A stretch of DNA of 64,000 nucleotides from Forficula auricularia (GCA_024734495.1 JALMQS010000030.1:5247712-5311711); one strand, 5' to 3'; positions 10,206-22,284 are shown, numbered from the stretch's first letter. Made by a program: numbers and translations. Notes: generated by a model not told the origin, from the sequence alone.

Positions 10206-12277
10206 AAAGGGGTGTCCAACCTTTTGGTTTACATGGGCCACATTTGAAGAAAAAAAATTGTCTCGGACAGCGGATAAAATATTATAATTCTTTTGATATT
10301 TGTTATTCAAAAAAAGAGAGTTAATAATGTAGAAATAAAAACATTATTATTTTTTTAGCTCATAGTGAGCTTCTAATTTTACTTTTCGTAAATTTTATAC
10401 TTAATACATACCTACATACTTACAAAAAGTGATATTATCTATTTGTATTTGTGTATATTTTTTCCTGGCCAGATAATTAATATAAAATTCTAATAAAGAG
10501 ACAAAATTCATTTTTTCTTTCAGTTTGGTATCTAATTGTTGTTCTAGAACATTCAATCAGAAAATTTGCAAATAGAAAATTTATTTCTAATGAAAATGAA
10601 GTCGAAAATAGAGCAAAATGATGATTTTTTCTGAAATCTAGTTCCAAATTAAAAATTTAAAATTAGCACTTTTATTTTTCGAAAACTCCACAGTAGATTT
10701 TCAGATTTCTTATTTTAGTGAAAAAAATCGTTGTGTGTTTTCCAATATCTACATATAAATCTCGTGCTAAACAAACATCTTTGTGAAACCTACCTAGTTT
10801 TTTTTTTTTTTTAATGCAATCGAATGTAAGAAGGGGGCGCATCAGTAAAGAAGCAGCCCCTATGGATCTCGAAAGACCCTTGCATTACCGAAGAGAAGGA
10901 AAAGTTGATTAAGTGAGGGGGTGGAGACGTAGGTGTTTATGCACTCGGGTTTTGAAGGTTTGAAGATTATAAGTGTTGGGAAAGATGGAGGCTGGGAGAG
11001 AGTTCCAGTTCCTTGAAGTCATGGGGATATACGTATTGGCGAATGAAGTGGTCCGGCACTTTTCTAATTTGACCGCGAAATAGTGTTGGGAGTCGGAAAA
11101 ACGCGTGCTTCGTGCAAAGCATGCTTTGGGGGGAATTATTGATTTTATCTCATCAGAGCACCTGCCGTGATAGTATCTATAGAAAAGGGAAAGGGCAGAG
11201 ACATTTCTTCGATGAGCTAGCGAGTCGAGGGAGTCGGTGAGTGTAGAATCGTCAATTAGCCTGACGGCTCGTTTCTAAATTGCATCCAGGGTAGCAAGGG
11301 AATATTTAGAGGCTCCTCTCGATAGATGAGATCCGTATTCGAGACAGGGGCGGATTTGGGCCTTGTAGATGGTGAGAAGTTGTGGGGGCTTGTAAAATCG
11401 CTTGGATCTGAATAAGTAGCCAATCTTCCTTGACGCAGATTTCGCCACAGAGGAGATGTGTTCATTCCAAGACAGGTTAGATGCGACAGAGACGCCCAGC
11501 ATGGATAGGCTGTCACACATTTTCAGGGGATTCGAATCGAAGTATATATCCGGGAAATTTTTATTTTCGCGCCTAGAAATTAGACAACATTGAGTATTTT
11601 ATATTTTAAATTTTAAAAAGTTTCGAAAATATTTCAAAATTATCTTTACTTTATATAAATCTCAATGTTTTAAAGAATTTTTTGACTTTATATTGGACTA
11701 TGGGTTGGACAGCCCTGGTTTAAATCGAATGGGATTAAAGAAGGATATGAGGAATGATACGGGTAATTTATTTTTTAAAAGGGTCACGGATATAATAATC
11801 CCTGACAATCCATTATTGATTGACATGTAAGAATGGGCAAAGATCTAAAAGACAAGTCCTGACAAGTTTTAGTCCACGAAAGAAATTATCAATTAAGTAA
11901 TTGTGATTGTTCTAGAAAACCCCAATTCCTTATCTACTTGTATTAGAATGATATAACTATAGATTTGATTAGTGTTGTAGCATATAAATTACTGAAATAA
12001 TAAATGAGAAGAAGAAGAATTTTTAAATATTCGAAATTGCATTATTTTTTTTATCTTATATAGTTGAGATTGTAATTTTGCTTTTAGTGAATTTTATCCT
12101 TGGAAAAAGTTTTACGTATTGTACAAATGTACATTCATATTTCTAAACAGGGAATAAATATATCTCTACATATAAATCTCAATGTTTTAAAGAAGTTTAT
12201 GATTTTAGGTTGGGCCACACTCATTGCAGTGCTGGACCCCATGAGGCCCGCGGGCCACGAGTTGGACAGCCCTGGTT
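10206..12277. mobile_element. hAT-like non-autonomous element(s), nested and rearranged
   Basis: The left end reads AGGGGTGTCCAACCTTTTGG at 10206. Matching right ends occur twice, GTTGGACAGCCCTG at 11704-11717 and 12262-12277, each preceded by the shared ATAAATCTCAATGTTTTAAA. CAGGG(N)TGTCCAA ends and a GGGCC-rich subterminal region are typical of hAT elements. Two right ends imply either an internal duplication or two adjacent insertions. The same family occurs at 31263-34607. Confidence 0.6.
10799..11590 (-). pseudogene. 3' end of a non-LTR retrotransposon (reverse transcriptase C-terminus)
   Basis: Minus-strand coding remnant inserted in the hAT element. From about 11585 it reads as the end of a reverse transcriptase ORF: LGVSVASNLSWNEH, then YKAQIRPCLEYGSH, then after one in-frame TAG (about 11278) RAVRLIDD and, further on, SRNWNSLPASIFP. 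These are recognisable late-RT and post-RT motifs of Jockey/CR1-type LINEs. A tail of A residues (T run at 10799-10813 on the plus strand) marks the 3' end. It is 5'-truncated, as is usual for LINE copies. Two related tails lie at 17716-17955 and 19100-19320. Confidence 0.8.
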
Positions 12278-12897
12278 TACAAGATACAAAATGCTCTGAC
12301 AAAAACATTCTAGCGAGGCTAATATTGTTCCAAATTACTTTTAAAACGTAATCCTCAAATTTGCGAAAGCAAATGCCTATACCAAGTCATGAAGAAGCTT
12401 TCAATTTTTCACTCTTTACTCCAATTTTACCTATTACAAGTTAACTTCAAAAATAAAACCAATTCTATATTGTTAGCTTATCAGATTTTTTAGGGATTGT
12501 ATATGAAATTACTTAATTTGGGCATCACCGGTGTGATTTTATTATTGACTTCAAGTACTCGTGTTCTTCAAATTAATATTTGTTCTCAAGATTGCGTGTC
12601 TCATTTGTTTGTGTTTGCTTCAACTAGACCCCACTTGACAAACCCTTCCTTCAACGACCCTCAATGTCACGCTCTCCTCCTCTTAAAGCAGTTCATTTAG
12701 TCTTAGTTGGCCTCTCAGGCTGGTTATGCATATTCAAAGATTAGGGACAACCCATAAGGGATGAGTTTGAGATAATTCCCTAAAAGGAACTATAGTTAGT
12801 TGAATGCGTGTATTTAAATCATTGCGTAAACAGACAACTTTTATTTGTGGAAAATATATCAATCGACCTTTTCATTAGCGAATAATTCCTTAGTAGG

Positions 12898-13363
12898 CAA
12901 GGACGGCGGAACCGTGGGGTCAGGGAGGTCAGCTCACGCCCTGTGAATTTGTCTACGGGGTCAAGGGGGTCAGCAGACCTCCTAAAGAAATAAATTTTAC
13001 CGTTACTTTACCCAAAAACATGATGAACAAAGGTTTTGTTTTCCTAGTTACATATAAGTTTATTACTCATATTTGCTAAGAATAATACCAGTATATATTG
13101 CTAATTAATTTCGTTTTATTTTATTACCTTTTGAACCTGAACTCAAGCATTATAAATAGAAACAAAAATTTGAACTCTTTTTTTCTTTCAGTTTTCAATA
13201 AAACCACAGATACAAAAAAATGTGTTAAATTGTTTCAATTTGCTTCAAACTTCCCGTTTCCTTTGGGGTATTCCTAACCCCCAGACCCCCCGGTAGGCCT
13301 ACATCACTTTCCAAGTTTTGAAAGTTTTGACCCTCCTGGGCTAAGATCGTTGCGCCGTGCTTG
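12898..13363. mobile_element. hAT-type MITE with 8-bp target duplication
   Basis: Ends CAAGGACGGCGGAACC and, inverted, CAAGCACGGCGCAACG. Flanks are TTAGTAGG (12890-12897) and TTAGCAGG (13364-13371), an 8-bp duplication with one mismatch, as made by hAT transposases. The 466-bp body is non-coding with GGGGTC-rich ends. Confidence 0.75.
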
Positions 13364-13824
13364 TTAGCAGGGCCTTATTTTTTACGGATAACATGTCAAA
13401 TGCCATGTGTACGAATCATTTAACAAGAAAGAAAACAAAATCAATATAAAGAGGTAAAATCAAATTGAAGTATTAAGGGAAAACTTTTATAACATAAATT
13501 TTGGCAATATTTTCTGAGCTAGAAAGCTGAAACTTGATACAAAGACAGCGTATTTTCATATCAATAGCTATAGTCTTCTAAATCTAAACGATTCCACTAT
13601 AACGTTTCTATTTTTCTGACATCAGCTATTTTTCAAGAATTGTGAAACTAGAAAGCCCAAAATCTAGTTAGTTATTTTCAGAAAAACACCAATGACACCA
13701 GAATTTCTTCGAATTTCTCTTTTTGAACTATCGTTGATATTGGACTTGATATTCAGACACATATAGCTAGACAGAGTGAAAATTTCTTATCTGAAAATTA
13801 TTATTCTCCACGAAACAGATAAAA

Positions 13825-13950
13825 TTGAGCGAAACCATGGCGTTTTAGTCTACAAAAAAGCTCAAATGAGTGAGCATCGTAAAAATTATATTTTACGAGA
13901 TATTAATTATTTTATCAAAATATCTGTCTTTTTTAGGTAAACCCTTGTTG
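13825..13950 (+). mobile_element. Diverged fragment of the CATACAGGG repeat family
   Basis: Resembles 23485-23600, 35245-35350 and 40805-40900: the ACCATGGCNTTT and TCTACAAAAAAGCTC landmarks occur in the same order. Older and more divergent than the other copies. Confidence 0.5.
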
Positions 13951-14057
13951 GTGGAATAAGCATCATTTTTAAATTTGAGAAAACGGTCTAATCTAAGCTG
14001 ACCTCTAACGTCATGCGATTGATTCTCGTTTCGGATATAACTATTTATTTCAAAACC

Positions 14058-14400
14058 TTTTTAACCGACCTCAAAAAAAAAGGAGGAGGTTATCAATTCG
14101 ACTGATTTTTTTTTGTGTCTATGTTACTCGATTTCTTCGCCAATTGTGAACTTATTTTGATGATATTTTTTGCATTGGGTTTAGTATAGTTTCCGATTGG
14201 TACCATATTAATTTTCTCAAGTTCTGATGATATGATCAATGACAAAATAGCGGAAATCTCCAATTCATAGGAGCAAATAATCAAAATTATAATAAAAAAT
14301 ATTTTATAAAAAAAAACAATCTTAAAACGTTTATTTAAAACCCGCTAACGTTTCAAGAGAATTTCTCTATTTATGAATTGAATTTTATTATCATTTTGTG
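14058..14400 (+). mobile_element. ACCGACTTC-family element, partial
   Basis: Starts TTAACCGACCTCAAAAAA, followed by GGAGGAGG, and shares the succession of landmarks seen in the longer copies (21005-22650, 41405-41945, 51250-52020, 55888-56714). Non-coding. A short CCCGGCTAAGTGCAAGTCGG block at 14711 resembles another repeat that I recall from insect genomes. Confidence 0.6.
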
Positions 14401-14839
14401 ATGCATGCAAGGTATTATCTTTAAGTCTCTCTATTGCCAACATGATCATATATGTTTAATTATTTATTAAATAAATATTATAAATAAAATTACTAATCAT
14501 TATAATATTATATTAGAAGGAAAATTTCTTTTCTGAAAAATTACAACTATGTAGATCATCTTTTTAAATTTTTTAAGTTTTTCATTTTGGAGCTTATACG
14601 ATAATTTATAACAATTTAACAATTTTTCAATACTTTTTTATAGAAGTTTAACAAAACAAAGTTTCACCTTCCGTTAACAAAATTATCAAAATAAATATGT
14701 AAATAATAGCCCGGCTAAGTGCAAGTCGGACCACCGTATGTCGAGAGTTCCGTACCCGTCTATAAGTCTTAAAATACTTGAAATATCGAATTCGTGTTTA
14801 TTTATCATTGATAAGTGGGAGAATGAGGAAATTTATGGT

Positions 14840-15740
14840 ATATTTAATATTTTAAGTTAAACACCTAGTTTTCATATTAAACTCTCGGTTTACATATATA
14901 CTTACCTTGTTGATTTGTTTAATTAGCTATTTTCATACTTAACTCACGGTTTAAATTCTTAACTCTCAGGTTTCTTATTTAACTCCTCGTTTTCCTAATT
15001 AACTCTCCGCTTTCAAGCTTAAATGACAGTTTTCATATTAAACTCGATGTTTACATACTTACCTTGTTGATTTCATATTTAATTAGCTGTTTTCATATTT
15101 AACTCCGCGTTTTCCTAATTAACTCACTGTTTACTTACTTACCTTATTGATTTCATATTTAATTAGCTGTTTTTATACTTAAATACGGTTTAAATACTTA
15201 ACTCTCAGTTTTCATACTTAACTCACGGTTTAAATTCTTAACTCTCAGGTTTCTTACTTAACTCCTCGTTTTCCTAATTAACTCTCCGCTTTCACGCTTA
15301 AATCGCCGTTTTCATATTAAACTCGATGTTTACATACTTATCTTGTTGATTTCATATTTAATTAGCTGTTTTCATATTTAACTCCACGTTTTCCTAATTA
15401 ACTCACTGTTTACTTACTTACCTTATTGATTTCATATTTAATTAGCTGTTTTTATACTTAAATACGGTTTAAATACTTAACTCCCAGTTTTCTTACTTAA
15501 CTCCTCGTTTTCCTAATTAACTCGCTGTTTACATACTTACCTTTTTGATTTCATATTTAATTAGCTGTTTTCAATACTTAACGCTCCAGTTTTCTTTCTT
15601 AACTCTCAATTTTTTTACTTAACTCCTCGTTTTGCTAATTAACTTGCTGTTTACATACTTGCCTTGTTGATTTCATATTTAATTAGCTGGTTCCATATTT
15701 AACTCACGGTTTAAATACTTAACTCTCCATTTTTCTACTT
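14840..15740. repeat. AT-rich minisatellite with ~20-bp units and 279-bp higher-order period
   Basis: Around 45 degenerate units of the form TTTTCATACTTAACTCNC, each ending in CTTAACTC or a variant. A longer period is superimposed: AACTCACGGTTTAAATTC at 14941 recurs at 15220, 279 bp on. It abuts the LTR that starts at 15749. Confidence 0.85.
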
Positions 15741-15748
15741 AAAGCCAT

Positions 15749-16345
15749 TGTACTGGCACGGAAAATTCAGTAATGTTCTACTTTGCCCTTTACAGGCAAA
15801 AATAAATAAAAATAAATGTTTGTGGTTTAAAATATTATTTTATTTCAAACCGGGTCTTGAATATAGGTATAACAACGTGGTTTACAATCTTTGGTTTTAC
15901 TAATTAAATATAGTTATATAATTTAAAATTGAACAACAAATAATTATATTATTAAAACAATATTTGTATTTGAATTAGGCAATCGGCCATTTCTATAAAT
16001 AAATAACTTAAATATTTGATGATATTTAAGATATAAGATATATATATTTATATATATAAATTATTGTTGAATTATCTTTCCACGATAACAACAACACTCA
16101 ACACACTATAAACAACAATATTAACGGCACACGGTACGCGCTAAACAAAAACGAAACGAAAACAGATCCGAGCAAGCCTACTATTACTTGACAAATCGGC
16201 ATCCATATATCATCTGTCTGCCACATGTTCATTAGTCATCACTCACTCCTCTAGCCTCCACGTCATAGTCTTTCCTACTCGAATAATTCACTGTTCCGAC
16301 ACTAGGCTCCCGGAATATAGCCGCGGGAGATTTATTTTGGTTACA
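15749..16345 (-). mobile_element. Candidate 3' LTR (597 bp)
   Basis: Read on the minus strand it begins TGTAACC at 16345, immediately after a polypurine tract (seven G residues then ATA), and ends in CA at 15749. TG...CA ends, a preceding polypurine tract and an upstream ORF on the same strand fit a Ty3/gypsy-like 3' LTR. An AATAAA signal lies in its distal third. No matching 5' LTR is in the window, so the other end of the element is lost. Confidence 0.55.
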
Positions 16346-16417
16346 TATCCCCCCCAGCGGCGAAGTTCCGGGAGCTCGGGAAGGTTCTGGGTCGAGCACA
16401 CCTTCCTCCGATAGTTT

Positions 16418-17365
16418 CTATATACCCGGATCAAAAGGTAAAGGATGTGGATAGGGTAAGCTACACGTGAAAAAGGGGCACGGGACATAAATGGGAAATG
16501 GCACTGGGACTGGAAAATTTAAATTGTATTTATCTCCATTCTGTACATCAGTTGTTTCATCCTCTCTAGAATACATTTCTTCAGCTGTTTCTAGAGGCTG
16601 ATCAATTACAGTTTCAGGGCTTACTTCAGTTATCACTGTGTCAGATTCCTCTTCTTCTTCAACGGATTGAATATTTGGTTTTTTATCAATTAGTTCTTCA
16701 TCAAAGTCTTCATTAACATTATCCAAAGAAATATTTTCAACCTCCATTAGTTGATTTTGATCAATCTCATCAGGATCATCAGGATCACTATCATCAGGAA
16801 TATTATCACCAGGTTTTTCATCATCTTCATTAAGATCATCATCATTGACATCTTCATCAACATCATCATTAACAACTTCATCAATATCATAATTAACCAC
16901 TTCATCAGGTTTTTCCAAATGTTCAACTTCTGAGTATTCAATTTCATCATGATCACTCTCAGAATTGACAATTTCACCAGGTACTTCATCATCTTCATTT
17001 ATGCTTAAAGTGGGGTCCGGGACGGTACGAGAATGAGGGGCGGTAAGGGACGGTATGGTAGGAAATGAATGAAGGGAGAAGCACGGGACGATATGATGAT
17101 AAGGAATGGGACCTGGCGATACGATAGAAGACGAGAAATCGGTATGGGGCAGAACGGTAAAGTCTAAAGCTATGATGGGATCGGTACTAGGGATGGCAGA
17201 AGGAAGAACTCCTGTGTGTGGCACTCCTCCACGTTTTACGAACACACGATACTTGTATTGTATGGCGTCGATGATATCGGTGAAGGCCCCCCACGTTTTC
17301 GGGATCTCAATTTTTTCTTTGGGATCCGAAGTGCGGACATTAAACCAGCGAATGCCCTTCTGCAC
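16418..17365 (-). CDS. Acidic ORF upstream of the LTR, function unknown
   Basis: About 315 codons, with the frame open further upstream to a stop near 17424 (no ATG at 17365; the codon there is GTG). Residues 1-55 look globular (GAFTDIIDAIQYKYRVFVKR); 60-120 are Pro/Ser-rich; 125-250 are extremely Asp/Glu/Asn-rich with DDVDE-type repeats; the last 25 residues are Pro/Phe-rich. It ends about 70 bp before the polypurine tract, the place where extra or env-like ORFs lie in some gypsy elements, but no signal peptide or transmembrane helix is visible. It may be the C-terminal part of a longer polyprotein. Frames opposite or overlapping it (16747-16998, 16751-16933) come from the GAT-rich repeats. 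Confidence 0.45.
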   Translation of the reverse strand: MQKGIRWFNVRTSDPKEKIEIPKTWGAFTDIIDAIQYKYRVFVKRGGVPHTGVLPSAIPSTDPIIALDFTVLPHTDFSSSIVSPGPIPYHHIVPCFSLHSFPTIPSLTAPHSRTVPDPTLSINEDDEVPGEIVNSESDHDEIEYSEVEHLEKPDEVVNYDIDEVVNDDVDEDVNDDDLNEDDEKPGDNIPDDSDPDDPDEIDQNQLMEVENISLDNVNEDFDEELIDKKPNIQSVEEEEESDTVITEVSPETVIDQPLETAEEMYSREDETTDVQNGDKYNLNFPVPVPFPIYVPCPFFTCSLPYPHPLPFDPGI

Positions 17366-17715
17366 CCCTCCCCAAATTGAGTTTCCAATCCTGAGTAACT
17401 TCTCCAGGAGTTTTCCTACTCAACTGCTCGTTTTTTAAAACGCCAATCTGGAATGGATTTTTGATTTAAAACTTTTATACAATTTCAAAAAAATTGTTAC
17501 ATAATGCGAGACACATTCAACAGATAAAAGATCCGGATGCGACTCTCAAGCCCCATTTCGGTCGAGTCTGGTATAAGCAAAATTGGCTAGGCACTTTTTT
17601 TGGTTTTAGAATTGGAGGAATTTGATGAAGAAGCTTGGGAGAATAATATATGAATTTTACTCAATAGGATAAACACGAAGTATCGAGTAATATATGAATG
17701 GAATTTAATTAAAAC

Positions 17716-17955
17716 TTGAACATTTGTGATAAGAGACAAATACGATATTCAAGGAACTGGAACTCTCTCCCAGCCTCTATCTTTCCCAGCACCTATGATC
17801 TTCAAACCTTCAAAACTAGGGTGCATAGACCCTCTCACTTAATCAACTTTCCCTTCTCTTCGGTAATGCAAGGGTCTTTCGAGATCCATAGGGGCTACAT
17901 CTTTACTGGTGCACCCCTTCTTGCATTCGATTGCATTAAAAAAAAAAACGATATG
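17716..17955 (+). pseudogene. Non-LTR retrotransposon tail (RT C-terminus)
   Basis: Plus-strand relative of 10799-11590, truncated to the last segment: RNWNSLPASIFPSTYDLQTF is followed by FKTRVHR and a shared 3' untranslated region ending in a run of A at 17938-17948. The 5' end is truncated. Confidence 0.75.
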
Positions 17956-17967
17956 TATCTCTTTTAA

Positions 17968-18800
17968 ACGAATTTTTTTCTCTTAATTTTCTAATTATGC
18001 TGAACCTGCTTTTGACTGAAATATCAACCATTATAGATGCAGCAATAAAATAAAGGATGTCACGTAATATGCTAATTAATGTCAAGATCCAAGATATTTT
18101 CACAAAGAAGGCTGAAATTACAACGAAATAGATTATATTTTCGCCAGAAAGTAAGAGATTTCAAATAAATAAAAAAATTGAAACAATTGAAACAATCATA
18201 AAAAATATTTTTTTTTCTAAATTTTAAGTGAAAATAATAAAAACAAAAAAAATGTGTCTACTTTATATTCTTTTAAATTTTCACTTGAATTATGAAACAA
18301 AAACATTTATCCATTCTTCCGTTTCTTTCAAGTTGACACATTAAAAGTCCAAACAACTTAATTATATTTACTTATAAGCAATTTGCTTTTTTGATTATTT
18401 TTCTCACGGACCAATAAACATCGCATTCTTTTCTTCTTTTTCATTTTAGGAGATATGTCTTTTTTAAGGCAAGTTCCTTAATTCAAATAACTGTCAATGG
18501 GGCATTATAAGAACATGAAATGGGATTTTATGAGTTCTGTGAAGAAATTCTATTCGTTTTATTATACCAATAAGAATTGCAATGAAAGAATAGCTTGGGT
18601 CATTGCCTAACCTTCGGGCGCTAAATACAGTTCGCTTCCACTTGATAGATTAATTTATTATAATCTAAAATAGATAAAAATAGTATTAGGAGAAGTAAAT
18701 TTAACAAAAACTAAAAAAAAACACAGAAAGAAATATTAAGTACCTACTATTATTTAGTTGGAATAAAAAATAACTAATATATCTTTTAAATAAATAGAAT
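17968..18800. other. AT-rich stretch without recognised features
   Basis: Nothing recognised. An isolated 72-codon frame follows at 18811-19029 with no domain and no support. Confidence 0.35.
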
Positions 18801-19099
18801 CTATATTTATTTGATGATGTTCAAGATCTTGAAGTTTACTTTAGAACTCTTTTTTGTGGCTTCTAAAAAATTGTCATTTGATCAATTTTTATTGAATAGA
18901 AATATCATGGACCCAAAAAACAATGTTCAAATTATGTTTTTAACGCGTCTTCCAATAAAAAGTGTAGATCTTTTGAATTATTGTCTTTCTTATGAAGGAA
19001 AAGCTGTTTGGTTGCTTTGGTCTTTCTAATTCCTCGGTTTTCTATGATTCGGGATTTAATTTTTTTTTTATAAACACTACATTTTTTGAAAATGATGAG

Positions 19100-19325
19100 A
19101 GAAGGAGTTACACCAAAAAGGTGTATCCCCTAAAGGCCTGGGTTGGCCCCTCCATCGTGAAAAGAAGAAGAGGGAATTTTATGGGCTGGGCAGGGGTCGA
19201 AGGTATCTGTGGATACGGGTCTTAAACAGCTGAAGGTTATAAGTTAAAACGGTGGCGGAAATTGAGTTCCAGTCTCTGGAGGTCATAAGGATAAAAGACT
19301 TGGCGAAGAGTTTGCTGCGCCTTCC
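19100..19325 (-). pseudogene. Non-LTR retrotransposon tail, second lineage
   Basis: Minus-strand translation gives KSFILMTSRDWNSISATVL followed by a LQLFKTRI-type stretch. These align in order with the tail of the element at 10799-11590 but are clearly diverged, so this is a related family, heavily truncated. Confidence 0.6.
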
Positions 19326-19443
19326 TCAAAATTCGAAGCTATCTGATTACGATTCGCAGAAAATGAGGAATTTTTTTTTGGCCTACGGAATCAACACAAC
19401 ACTGTTTTAGATCAAGAGTTAGGGATTATGTGAAAATTTGTCT

Positions 19444-19683
19444 TCTCCACATATACCTGTGCTGAGCGTGTTTAGTTGTTTTACTCAGATATACGGGACC
19501 TATTTTTTAACGCCGGTTCCGAACGGCTAGTTTAGGAGACTTACTAGGCAATTATTCTCTTGGTAGCTTGCCATTGCTTTCCAAGAGGAGGCGACTGCAA
19601 ATATCTGCCGAGGCTCGGTCTCGAACAAGCGTACTTCGAGTCAGCGACCCGACACTCTAACCACTGACCCATAGCGTCTTCTT
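19444..19683 (-). mobile_element. tRNA-derived SINE, family 1, copy 1
   Basis: Similar to 29123-29364 over its whole length. On the minus strand the head has box A-like GGTCAGTGGTTAGAGTG and box B-like TGTTCGAGACC at tRNA spacing, then a body with no tRNA similarity. No clear tail or target duplication was found. Confidence 0.6.
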
Positions 19684-19812
19684 ATAATCCCCAAATATAG
19701 CGTTATTCTAAACATGCGTTGTAATATAATATAGAACAGTGTTATTATCTAATATTTATGAATAATATATTTTATTTTATTGAAAATAGCATAAGCACAT
19801 AAGAAGCAATTA

Positions 19813-20470
19813 GGGTGGTCCTTATTTTGGGTATTTTCGAATTTTTACGCTGACAGGGGCTCATATGGTTAGAAATAAATAAAAAAATATATCTACCAAG
19901 TTTCAAGTGTCTATCTCAATTTTAACCTGTGCCGCACACAGCGATGCAAGTTTCCTATTGGCATTGCCAAAAACCCCATGTTATTAAGATTGGCATTGAA
20001 CGATCAATTTTTTATTCTGGCCAAAGTAATGGTTCAACAAATTTGAAAGTCAGTAGACTTTATCCTTATAATAGTAGCTACCCCTCAGAATTTTTAGATT
20101 TTTAGCTATTATAATTTTGAAGTCTGTAACTTACTAACACTAAGATATAGCAGTATTTTATATAGCTCTAACTCCAAAATTATTATATAATAGATAAAAA
20201 TCTGTACAAATTCTGAAGGATAGCTACGATTATAAAAATAAAGTCTACAGAGTTTCAAATTTGTTGAACTATTGCTTTGGCCGGAATAAAAATTGATATT
20301 TCAAGGCCAAAAACCCCATGTTATTTAGATGGGAAACTTACATCGCTCTGCAGCACATGTTAAAATTGAGATAGAAACTTGAAACTTGAGGGATATATTT
20401 TTTTTTTATTTAAAACCATATGAGCCTCTCTCAAATTAAAAATTCGAAAATACCCAAAATAGAACCACTC
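19813..20470. mobile_element. Large foldback MITE with TA duplication
   Basis: Terminal inverted repeats of roughly 290 bp each; the outermost bases are GGGTGGTCCTTATTTTGGG and the complement of CCCAAAATAGAACCACTC. TA lies at both ends (19811-19812, 20471-20472). Arms share AACCCCATGTTAT and TCAACAAATTTGAAA blocks in opposite orientation. Non-coding, 658 bp, Tc1/mariner-type target site. Confidence 0.8.
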
Positions 20471-20474
20471 TAAT

Positions 20475-21004
20475 AGCAGCATAATTTTGATATTCTTTCC
20501 AATTTTCTCTTAAAAAGTTTCAAATTTTTGAAATTAATTAAATAACTTTACTGCCCCAGAAAGAAAAAAGTTCCTCACCATTTTTAAGAGTTTCTGGCAT
20601 TGCCGGTACTGAAAAACTATTTTAAAATTCTATATCAAAAGTCAAGAAGAAATGATATTGATCGAATATACAATAGAAATTTGTATAATTTGTCTAATCT
20701 TGCTAATTGCAATAAAACTCTTTTATGATTGTAATTCCTTAGATGGGCTGTTAATGATCTTCAAAGAATTATTGAAATTATCTTACAATGAGTACTTAAT
20801 TGAAGTTTAATTGCGAAAGAAATAGTATATTATTATATTATGCTATTCATGAAAGTTACAATTGTTGGTGAATGAGGGAAAGGAATTTTAATTTTTTATT
20901 ATTTTAAAACTCAATTTCATTTCCAAATTTTAAATAAAAGTTTTCTTCTCAGCTATGGCATTTTGAAACCAAAAAGAGATCGATTCTAGAACTAATAAGC
21001 AAAC
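20475..21004. other. AT-rich stretch without recognised features
   Basis: No gene or repeat recognised. Confidence 0.35.
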
Positions 21005-21171
21005 ACTATTTTTAACCGACTTCAAAAAAGGAGGAGGTTCTCTATTCGACTGAATTTTTTTTTGTGTGTCTATGTTACCTCAAATCTCCTCCAATTGTGA
21101 ACCGATTTTGAAAAAAAATTTGCATTGGGTTCAGTCTAGCTTCCGATCGCTCCCATTTTTTTTATTGGTAT

Positions 21172-21472
21172 ACAAAGAGAAACAAAGAGGTTGTCCTCTG
21201 CTTGATGCAAATAAAGATACACACATATGGGATAGGAACTAAGCCTAGCCGAACAGCAGTGACGAAGGAACATCAAGTTTTCAATATCCATATGATATTG
21301 ACTCCATGAAAAACATTTATAATTGAAGAAAGACTGATGATGAAGACCAAGTCTTCGAAACTATAGTCTCAAACAAATAAATAATATATATACAGATATA
21401 TCATCTCGATATATATATGTGTGTATGTTTATTTGCATCAAGCAGAGGACAACCTCTTTGTTTCTCTTTGTG
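21172..21472. mobile_element. Foldback element enclosing a hammerhead-like motif
   Basis: Arms of about 43 bp (21172-21215 and 21428-21472) are inverted copies containing GCAAATAAA...GAGGACAACCTC-type sequence. The loop holds the ribozyme-like motif at 21331-21370. A fragment of the same arm is seen at 39765-39860. Confidence 0.65.
21331..21370 (+). ncRNA. Hammerhead-like motif (family a, copy 4)
   Basis: CTGATGA at 21334-21340, one extra T, perfect six-pair stem II GAAGAC/GTCTTC (21342-21347 with 21351-21356) with a three-base loop, GAAAC at 21357-21361, then TATA and GTC at 21366-21368. All core bases are present. Stem I is weak (two pairs next to the core), so activity as a monomer is doubtful. 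Confidence 0.5.
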
Positions 21473-21548
21473 AATCAACAACTCTGCTACTCTCGGCAAA
21501 ACAAAAACTTTTCAATTCTTTGTTTATGAACCGATTTCGATTATTCTT

Positions 21549-22172
21549 TTTACTTTATCCAATGCGAAGCATGGGCAAAGTATTGTAATCGGTCTCGCGG
21601 CAAGCGCGACTTCCAAGGGTCCTCAGGTAAAGACTACGAAACCCATGGACTCAATTAAAGTCACATATTGTAGTATTCAATTAGGTTGAATTTTAGCACG
21701 TGACGGTTTTGCCAAAAATTACATGGGGTCTCGTCGAGAGGCCAAAAAGTGCGATTTTTTCATTTAGTCAAGCTTGAGTTGTTTGCTATAAAAGAATTTA
21801 GTCTTTTTGATTTTAAGTCGATTCCACCATGTCTTCAGCAATGGTTACCAATAATAATCGAAGCGTCAAAAATCTAATGTAGAATTATTATTCCTCAAGT
21901 AATAGATGAGAATCAATTGCTATTTTTGATTTTAATTCGATTCCTCCATGTCTTCAGCAATGGTTACCAATAATAACCGAAATGTCCAAAATCCAATGTA
22001 GAATTGTTATTCCTCGACTGTTAAATGATAATCGATCATTATTTTTGAATTAAAGTCAACATGAACTGCAAATTGCAAGTGATATCTGATTAATAATAAA
22101 GGAATAAACATATTAATATTTCAAATGAATTTGGATAAAGTTTAGCAACGATCCGTTGCAGTTTATTTTTAT
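21549..22172. mobile_element. Short relative of the 119-bp-repeat foldback element
   Basis: Starts ACTTTATCCAATGCGAAG and carries the GGATAAAGT inverse near 22140. It contains two 119-bp units (markers at 21836 and 21955) and shares the CATGGGGTCTCGTCGAGAGG-type segment with 8640-8860. It is a deletion derivative of the element at 7112-8857 or a sibling. Confidence 0.55.
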
Positions 22173-22284
22173 TGGAAAGGGGTATCTTACGGATGGTGCC
22201 ATATTAATTTGGGCAAGTTCTGATGATATGATCACTATTAATAACATCACTAAAAAGAGAAAAATAAAAATAATTTTTAAGAAA

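Noticed and set aside
14340..14380. AACGTTTC near GAGAATTTCTC as another hammerhead-like motif
   Set aside because: A hairpin and GAAACGTT are present on the minus strand, but there is no CTGANGA box; seen in all ACCGACTTC copies and probably unrelated.
16747..16998. Met/Lys/Ile-rich and Ile-rich frames on both strands
   Set aside because: Shadows of the acidic repeats in the 16418-17365 frame.
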